Shown: positions 55,651 through 64,000 of the stretch, piece after piece | Layout of the letters: each line of letters opens with the position of its first letter | Numbering within the stretch: position 1 is the stretch's first letter | Source of the DNA: Eutypella sp. D-1 | Lineage: Eukaryota; Ascomycota; Sordariomycetes; Xylariales; Diatrypaceae | DNA length: 64,000 nucleotides | Reading direction: 5' to 3' | Assembly (NCBI GenBank): GCA_023313575.1 | Contig: JAJTTP010000005.1 | Location: forward strand, 2,232,001 to 2,296,000 | The notes under the pieces: generated by a model | Seen by the model: the letters and a program-made list of their open reading frames with translations, nothing else | Databases searched by the model: none | What the model was told of the DNA's origin: nothing | Translations under genes and position numbers: made by a program

Positions 55651-58600
55651 GTTAATTGTGTAGCAAAATACCCACTCATCTCGACTCCAGATTAGGTTTA
55701 CGTATGTAAGTATTTGATGGATAAAGCCTCGACTTACTATTCACGGTGGATGATAATCCATCATAGGTGGTGAGAGGTCCCCGAACCAAGCCATCGAGGT
55801 AGGCCATGAACATGTCGATTGCTAGCTACCTTCTGCTTTGTGCATGGCCAGTCATGGGCAAGTGGCTCACCCAACTCCCAAGAAGAGCATGATTTAGAGA
55901 GCCAATGAGTACACAATGTCTAATTGTACTCAAATACGTTATTCTCGCCCTCTCCATAGCAGATGTGTAAGCAAGTGAACTCATAAGCCCATGGCATCCT
56001 GGTTGCGGCAGCTTTTCACACATTACGTTGTTGGATCTCCGCCGATCCACCAACGGTTCGTCAGCCTGCAGGGGCTCTATATCGATCATTGTGTCACCAT
56101 CTCACAGCGCCGTCTGGTGCCGGAAGAAGCGAGGAAGTTAGGTTTGACACCCCTTCACTTCATTCCAGTTCCTTCTTTTAGATATTTTTATCCGCTATGG
56201 GAATAACGCGTTACGCGCTTAGGCGAACGATGAGCATGCTTCCATGTTTCGTGGTAAACTCCGTATCTGTAAAGCGCGCATGGGTACTATATAGCCGTTG
56301 ATGTTCCGTGTTCCCACTCCTTTTGTTGTCAAGGATAGGGTGTCTCCTCGCTTAATATCTGGGAGTGTGCATCCCACCCCTACCTTACACTATACGAACC
56401 TACATACGAAGCAGGACGACTTTAAGTCAAACTACGATGCTGTTACCCCTTAGTCATCTTGTCTACACGTATAAAGGACATGCCGTGATTACACTTCTTG
56501 TACACGTCGTCACATGGATCTAGGCGCGCGCACACATGTGACTGTAATACTACATGTACATGCCTTACATATACGTAACTTGTTAATATATAATTGTAGG
56601 TTATTTCCCAATCCCTCGTGTGGGGTTTCTAGACCTCGCCCTACGCATATATTGCGTACGACCTAGCGACCAGCCACCCGCGGCCGTTAATAATGTACGG
56701 CGCCGGGGCGGCCGGCATCCCAGCCCCGTCTCGAAAGGGGCTTCTTTGTTTGGAGACGAGATCGAGAAGGGAAAGAGGAGTGGAAGTAAGACAGACGTTT
56801 ATTAGCAACTGACTGAGACATTCGTGTCAGTGCATATTTGGAGCTGAGCGAATCTGCCTCCCTATGGCGAGAGAAATGGTCCGATTCCGGTCTTTCGGTA
56901 AGACTTGCGTCCTTGCGCCCACTTCCATGACAGCCCGCCTCTATCCTCTGTGTCGTCCGAAAGGATGGGCCCTTACGGGATAAGTGCGGGCGGGAAGAGA
57001 GGCTAGACACGCATTTGTTTTTCCCAAGGAGGCAAGACGCAATTTGCATACCTGATGGCCTAAGACTGGCGTTGCGTTTTATCTTCTAGGCCTCTCCTTG
57101 CCTTCCCCTTAGCAGCTGTTTGTTGTGTGATGCTGCCAAGTCATTGTGTAACTTGAGCGACTGTTAACGTCCGAGTCTTTAGTCACGTTACCGTAGAACC
57201 GGTGCGACGCTTACGATCCCGGGAGTAGTAGTACGATATTCCTCGGGGTTGGATAGGTACGCTTAAGACTGTGTCACGATGTCATATTAGGACTTTACTA
57301 TTCAGGGCAGCGTGTACGACGCACGATTTCCAAGAACGGACGTCGGCGAGCCCCAGACGGAGGTAGTAAAGATCCAGCTACTGAGTCCAGAAGCGTCTTC
57401 ATGCATGCATGAATGAATGAAAAAGAAAGTAATAGGAGTAACATCATGTTCAACCACTGGATTGCTGCTCAGCCACTAATGCAAAGCACTTCGAGACAGA
57501 AGGCATTGGATCATGATGCTATACTCGTACTTACACGACCATAAGGAATAACTGAACATACATGATGTCTTTGCATAGGTTTCTATGTGCAGTACGTACA
57601 TAGAAGTTCTGGTTGGGTCACAACCCCGGACTACACGAACGCTTCTCGCCTATCCTAACGCTAGTTCGCGTTATGCTCCTACCCTATCTTCCGAACCCGT
57701 CTCACGAAGTCTGACGGCCGGACGCGTCTCTTTCTCTAAACCCGACTACTTGGACTCGGGCGTCAAGTAGGCAGGCACCCGATAACGCGGATTTATTATG
57801 TATAATGGGATTTCCATTGTGTATACGCTTACAACTGCATTCGTCTTATGTATGAGTCTGGCATATTGGAACTGTAATACTGCATTTCGTGGCATTCTAG
57901 TCAAAACAACACTACAACGGCTAGACAATAGGCGTTGTATGCTGCTGATTAGGTAAACAACTTATTGTCTGCCAATGAGTAACGGTAAACAGTCGACTTT
58001 GCTGAAAAGGTACACACCGGTCGTTACGCACGAAGAACAACAAGTGAGTCCCAGGGGTTAGGTCGCTCAACATGCCATGTATGCCGAGGCCCGGATAACC
58101 GAGTCCTTGCACGACGGGAGGAGAATAGGATAGGCGGTCTCACAGGTAAAAAATGGACGAATCGGGTACAGTAGGTATTGTACGACCGGGAGATTTGGGG
58201 GCGGCTGGATTCCGGTGCTTCTAGGGTTGAACTCGCATAGAGTACTCCCCCTGTCCCAAGGAAAGAGGAAGGGAGACGCAGAAAAACGAGACGCTAGGCA
58301 TTCATCACCATTCTGCTCGATACAGGAGAGAAAAGAACCGAATTGACGCTACGCGAGTTGATTCGCTACCGCGATAAACCTGGAGGCGGCGCATTAGGCT
58401 CGCCTGATAGATTAACAAATAGGCGTAGACGCAAGATACAAGCAGGAGGTAGGCATGAGGATGAGTCGTTGGCATGGCGCAACTTATCTGTTGTCTGTGA
58501 ACGCAACACGCACACGCCACGACGGAATAATAGGGCGATGGATGACAAGACAGGAGCAGGCTAAGTGAGCATATAGTTAGGTATGAGGAGCCATGGAGCT

Positions 58601-61600
58601 AGATCTCTGGAGGGCAAGATACACAAGCACCGCATCGGCATAACTGGTGCACAAACCCAAGCACCAACACACTCTCTTACACACAATTTACTTACACAAG
58701 CCACGATTAGGCGAAAGGGGAAGGCAACACAGCCCATAAAATGAAGGAAACTATCCCACACAACCGCCCCAAACTCTCCCACATGCCTATCTGGCTCTAG
58801 CTGTTACGCATAGTAAGAGGCCTACTTTCTTATGTGAGCTACCTGCCTGCTTCCCTACGTATCTGAGTCAAATGCCTATGAAGCGATAGTTTCAAGTTGA
58901 GTAAACTGACGAGGTATATGCCGAGTAGTAGGTAGATAATTTCATGTATGTTGACAATACACCTCCATACTGTTTGATGGCATGCGGATCTTATTCAATA
59001 GTTCCGTTGAGGCCTGCTTCATCCCCCTTGCTAGGCTACTGTCGCTAGGTAACTTTGAATTCTCCTTTTCTCCTATACAACTACGCACAAGTGCCGTGAT
59101 AACGGGCCCTTCTTCCGCCTCGGCGGAAATCTTGACCAACTAGTTAATTCGTATATGTATAGCCAGAGCACACTATCTACCTACCGAGTGGGCCAGCCAC
59201 GCACACTCCCTAGACTTCTACTCACGCGGATTGTGCCACGGAGCCTGGGTAGGACCACTTCCTACACTCCGAGCGCGCCGGAGTTGCTGGAATAGCTACG
59301 AGCTTCCTAGGGGGTAGCTAGATAGAAATGGCCGTTGGCGAATCTACAGTGCGGGACTAGGCCTGAGTTCTTGTTCATGATGAAACCCTTGTGGGAGGCC
59401 CGGTTTGTTCTCGAACAATACACCCCTGTGCTCGGCAAGGGGAGAAATGAGGATTGCCTGACATCGTCAGCAAGTCACTAGTCGGCCGTGTGTATACCCT
59501 CGTAGGCACTCTCCTTAACAATGTCTGCATGTAAATGCCTTCATAAATATTAAGACATGCGTTCATAAGCCAATAACGTGTGGCGAAAGCTCGACTACAT
59601 ATCTGCTTGGCCAATGCCTTCCGCTGTCGCGAAAAAGGCGTTATAGCAGTCAATGTATAGCTGCGTAGATACATAGGCCCACCCCTGGGGATGTACGTGA
59701 TACGCGATGTCCCGACGGAAGAAGCGTGCGTTACATCCAGGTAGTCGGTAACTAGCAGACTAGTGACCGAGGATTAGCAGGCCTATTAAGGGGCAGCTAG
59801 TCACACGCACGTAGCGTCCATACGTGCAATGATAATACCAGATCAGCCGGAACCTTGACCCCGGGTCTGAGCTGGTTAGACCTGCACAAAGAAATAATAT
59901 GGGTGGTAGTTAGTGATCTCTCATTAAACTCATTTCTTATTCTCCATTCTCGCCTGCTAGCCGCCTTATTCTAGAAGCGAAAAGAAATGGATATACACAA
60001 CCAGCGATGAGTAGGTAAGTAGGTCTAAAAAGTCACGACATGTAGGTGATCAATCCAACCCTGCCCTAGGCCAGTCCCGGCAAGGCCACAATAACCTTTC
60101 CCGATGAGGACAATGGGACAGCATACATTGAGACCATTTTACCCATAACTCGATAAGTGACGCTTCCGCTTTCATGTATACGTAGTATGTCACATGTGGG
60201 TAGTATGTCCTTGACGTTACGTCTAACTATCGATAGTTGACCTGAATTATGTGGCTAGCTATGCGCATAGGCCAGCAATTTTGACAGTGACTATGCGTAC
60301 TCGGGTATAGGGAGTGAGTGGTTGGGTAAATTGGTAGCATGCTATACTCCTACTGACTGTAGTAAGAGGCAAAAGTCAGTGCCTTGGCATGCGTATGCAA
60401 CCCGCCAGGAATGGCGACGAATGGACGGGTTCCTATCTCGGTACGCAGTAACTAAAGTGCCGAGCAAAAGGTTCTTGAATTTCCGTCCGTATATTAAGTG
60501 ACGTTATCAACAAACATAAAGTGAGGCAGGCCCCTGTCCGCTTACAGAAGCTTGCCGTTTTTGTCCGGGATTGATAAGATTATCATAATATTTATAGAAC
60601 CAACAACCGGTTCGGTAGAAAGAAAACAAAGAAGCAATGCCAAGGTATAGACACCTTACTTCATACCAGGCAAACGGCCACGGTACAACAAACTTGACCG
60701 CCTACCGCCATGACCCAAGGCGGAGGAACAGATCCAGAAGCGCGGGCATCGAAACCGCCCTAACAGCAAACTAATTGATGGTTTTTGATACGTATATAGA
60801 ACAACCGTGGGGCCAAGCAGGTCATCCTAGCCATCGTCATCTCGCATATTCTCGTTCTCATTGGGGAAGGACGGCCAACTACGCAGTGCATCAGTTAGTC
60901 AGCAAGCATCACATATCAATATGTATACAGAGGAGGCTGGAAGTCCCGCAAAATAACCATCCTGGTTTAGGGTCTTGAGGGTCCCCGGCCACCGGCACCC
61001 GCTAGGATGGCTTAGGCATTAGTAGTACCTGACCTTCTTAGCGACTGACGATCGGCTCACGTAAATGTATACTAGCCGATATTATTTCTCCTTAGTCTTG
61101 TGCGGTTCTCTCGGGGATCTGTGTACTACCTAGTTAGCTAAGTGTCCCTGCTTCTGTCGTTTAATCAACGCCCGAGCGATGATATATGTATCCATCATTG
61201 GAATGAAAGGATAGCCCGAAAGGAAGACGCGTCGTTTCCGCATCCCCGCCTCATATCTGTTGACCCCCTCAACGTGTAACGGGAGCTAATTCCATATCCA
61301 GCTAGATGTCTGCATATGTACTGGCCTTAACTTACTTACATACCAAGTAGTATTACTACGCAATTCCAGGTCACACGGTGGAAAGGCGGACTGGGCAAGG
61401 CACAGTAATTAAGCACGTCGGGTATTTCCCGACGCCGTCAAGTGGGCAAACCAGGGTTCGGAGCAGTTTCTATACATTGCAAAGGCACGTGTACGTAATG
61501 CACGTTTGTGTTCTGCGTATAAGATGAGAGGGAGAGATCGCGGGAAGGACTTCCGTCGTCCTCAGACTCCGAGGACGCCGATCTTTCCCATGAAGCCGCA

Positions 61601-64000
61601 GCAGGGTTGTGAGCTTTGGAGCTCTGACGAGACCCGGCCCGAGGCGGTGAATCGGCTGGAAGCCTTCCGATGATGGGGCGAGATCTGTGGCCCCATCTCC
61701 GTAGAAATTTAGTTACCGGTGCCCAAGAAAACGTGGCAGTCTAGTCTAGGGGATGGGGGATTTTAGGTCCGAGCTGCCGGGTGCGTGCAAGATACCGAAG
61801 TACGAATACTGGGTCAATGGGTAGATGAGTGAATGGGGTTTCCCGTCTCCCCTTCCGCCTTCAACCTGGTCATGATGCGAGCGTCATATCTCATTCCGGG
61901 GTTCTAAGGCGTATGTCCTCCGTGCGTATGATAGTAATCCTAACGGCATCTTGAGAAACAATGAGGCTGAAATGACGATCGTTAGTATACCACTACTACA
62001 TACATGAAAAATGTCCCACCGCTGATGTTGACTGGCCGGGACCACCACCAGCGAGTCAACGAGCCAGTCAAGCTCACTGTCGTCTCGGCCGTATATTAGT
62101 CTGGTCTGTACCAATGTAGGTTTTTTGGTAATGGGTATAGCGCGGGATGTGGGTGGCAACCCATCGGAGACGGTCATCCCTGGCACTACCTACCAGCCTG
62201 CGCAACTAGGATTGCCGAACCGGCATATTGTGTACTAGTATGTTAAATGCTCAATATACGTTGTCTGTTCACTATTGCTCCCGGTGCTATTAAGTATGAT
62301 CCGTAGCGTCGAAGCCAAGACCCCCCAAACTACTAGCATACGTATGTACATATCGGAGGGAGGAAGACGAAAAAAAAAGTCTTCGCGGCTGCTTTAGCAA
62401 CCATGTCGGTAGGAACACCACCGTAGAGATTGTCTCGACAACTGCTAATGAGGAAGAGGTGTCCTGTATCAACAGCTATGACCAAATTGAGCCAGGGGCT
62501 CGCATTCCTTTTAGTTGCCTTCCTCACGTGCCTTGTCTTCTACTGTGTGGGTGGAATATTAGCTAGTGGTTGGTAGACAGTTACTAGTTGTACACAATAC
62601 TCCGCCATCCGTTCATCATTCCCTATTACCCCCCTAGAGTTAGAGTTGAAAAATGGAGTTCGCATCAACTAACGACCGAAAATCACTAGGAGTTGAATCT
62701 ACCGAACACACGTGAATATACCGTTTAACTCCTTGCTCGTGCTTAATGCACAGTACTTTATACACTCTAAGTAGCTCAATCCTATGTGAAGTGTGTATAA
62801 CCTGTCATGTGAGCCAGGTAATTGCGTTGCATAGTGTACTTCTGAGAATGGTCCAGTTACGAGCAATCCAACCACGAAGCACAGCCATATAGGGGCTGAC
62901 AGGGTGATCAGGACTTGATAACCGAGGCTGGGCCAAATACAGCCGCGTATTTTAGACACTAGACGTGAATGTCTCAGTGGGCAAACGGCCAATGTCTCAC
63001 TCTGCAGGCGAGCTCGGAAGCGGTGCGATGTGGCAGCTGGCATCCAGGGGCTTGGCAGCAACTGGAAACTCCAGGGTGGTGTCGCTCTCCAACAAGAAAG
63101 AGCACGTGTTGCGGCGTCCGACGACGATGTATGCGAAAAGTCTCTGTGTACATGTTACATGGGCCTCTCTTTACCCATATCTGTACTCTATTCTGTATGG
63201 TTGGGCTAAGAGAAGCAAGGGAGGCGTGAGCACGATAGGAAGAAATGAGGGCAACGTGTGGTTACATATGGAGGACCCTTCCGAAAGTACTTTTCTTATT
63301 CTCTCAGGTAGTGACTGAAAGTCGTCACTTGCTAGAGGTAGTTCGCAGCGGTGGAAGCAATCAAGCAGCTCTCTTGAATCAAAACATAAGCCTCGCCCGT
63401 GGCGTTGCAAGTTGTTCAGAGGATGCTGTCCTAGACCAATGACGGCTGATGTGTGATCCGCTTTCAGCTACATATACACATAGGGGGTCGGCCCGGCTAT
63501 GCATCGATGGGCCTACACCATAGGGTATCAACATTTCCATGCCCGACCAGTAGAAGTGGATTGGATGTCATACAAATCGTGGACCGAGTAATTGGCGCGA
63601 TCGGTAGTTTTAGTTTCATTGTCTTTAGGGAATAACAACGTTTACCATAACATATTCGAGTGTCATAAAATTCCTAGTTTAGTTGATGAGTTGGTGATGA
63701 TTATTAGAGGAGCTTTGACGCCGATGTGCCAGTGGCTGGTTCAAAGGTTTCCAGGAGTAGGCGACTGGCGCAAAGCCGGGGCGCCCGAGTACGTGCATCC
63801 ACATGCAGCATAGAGTCAGCTCACGTGCCGGGCCTAAAGTAGGTATGTATATTTTCATAAAGGGAAAGCAATTCGTCTCCCAACGCACCCGTGAGGATGA
63901 CTGCGGGCTAGGTGAGTATGACATTATGAGCGCGGGGGGGATGCAGCAACGGAGCAAAAGCCACGAAATGGGTTAAGAGCCACGTCCGTGATGTGGGCTA
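55651..64000. other. Gene-poor 8.3 kb at the right edge
   Basis: Short frames on both strands, none above about 120 residues, without motifs, coding bias or workable splice joins. I found no tRNA-like cloverleaf, terminal repeats or transposase motifs. A small perfect hairpin (TTCCGCCGAGGCGGAA) lies at about 59114-59131. It may be old, decayed accessory DNA. Confidence 0.5.

Noticed and set aside
62965..63318. 117-codon plus-strand frame near the right edge
   Set aside because: No coding bias, no motif and a competing open frame in the same place.
1..64000. CRISPR array or prokaryotic operon structure
   Set aside because: No regularly spaced direct repeats. Introns and fungal proteins show nuclear eukaryotic DNA.

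Overview
The window reads as nuclear DNA of a filamentous ascomycete (Pezizomycotina, most likely Sordariomycetes). Introns are short (about 45-130 nt, two longer), with GTRNGT donors, CTRAY branch points and YAG acceptors. Coding third positions are rich in G/C. The recognisable proteins are of fungal type. I cannot name the genus or species from sequence alone.

Left part (1-41.8 kb) is mostly conserved housekeeping genes. In order: a fragment at the left edge (-); CAF120-type CCR4-NOT PH-domain protein (-); a 7.4 kb stretch with no supportable gene; a PMP3/RCI-type small membrane protein with a long hydrophilic tail (+); an unrecognised 733-aa protein in four exons including a 26-nt microexon (-); the mitochondrial RNA helicase SUV3 (-); a vacuolar-type longin R-SNARE (+); a 93-aa proline-rich ORF (-); a membrane-anchored short-chain dehydrogenase (-); a G-patch protein (+); the Sec1/Munc18 protein SEC1 (+); an eIF4E-binding translational regulator with an N-terminal YTAEVLL motif (-); and a secreted GH95 alpha-L-fucosidase (-).

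Right part (41.8-64 kb) looks accessory. It has a secreted DUF1996 protein (+, six exons), a poorly defined minus-strand gene candidate near 47 kb, a lineage-restricted-looking serine-rich protein (+), a CDC123/D123-like ATP-grasp protein (-) and, divergent from it, a 1248-aa intronless protein that fuses an SbcD/Mre11-type nuclease to a complete SbcC/Rad50-type ATPase (+). The last 8.3 kb has no supportable gene.

The fused SbcD-SbcC protein is the most unusual item. Normal eukaryotes make Mre11 and Rad50 as separate subunits. Here one chain carries the nuclease motifs, Walker A, the signature motif, Walker B and the H-loop, and the coiled-coil apex lacks a zinc-hook CXXC. Functionally, the left part supplies mRNA turnover and translation control (CAF120, eIF4E-binding protein), mitochondrial RNA decay (SUV3) and membrane fusion (SEC1, R-SNARE). 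The right part supplies secreted and DNA-metabolism proteins with no evident shared pathway. The palindrome TACCTAGGTA occurs at least five times in left-half intergenic DNA and was not seen in the right half, which agrees with a change in sequence background.

Exon boundaries were read by eye from splice signals and frame continuity. Every spliced model given with exon coordinates keeps an open frame across all junctions, but none has transcript support.
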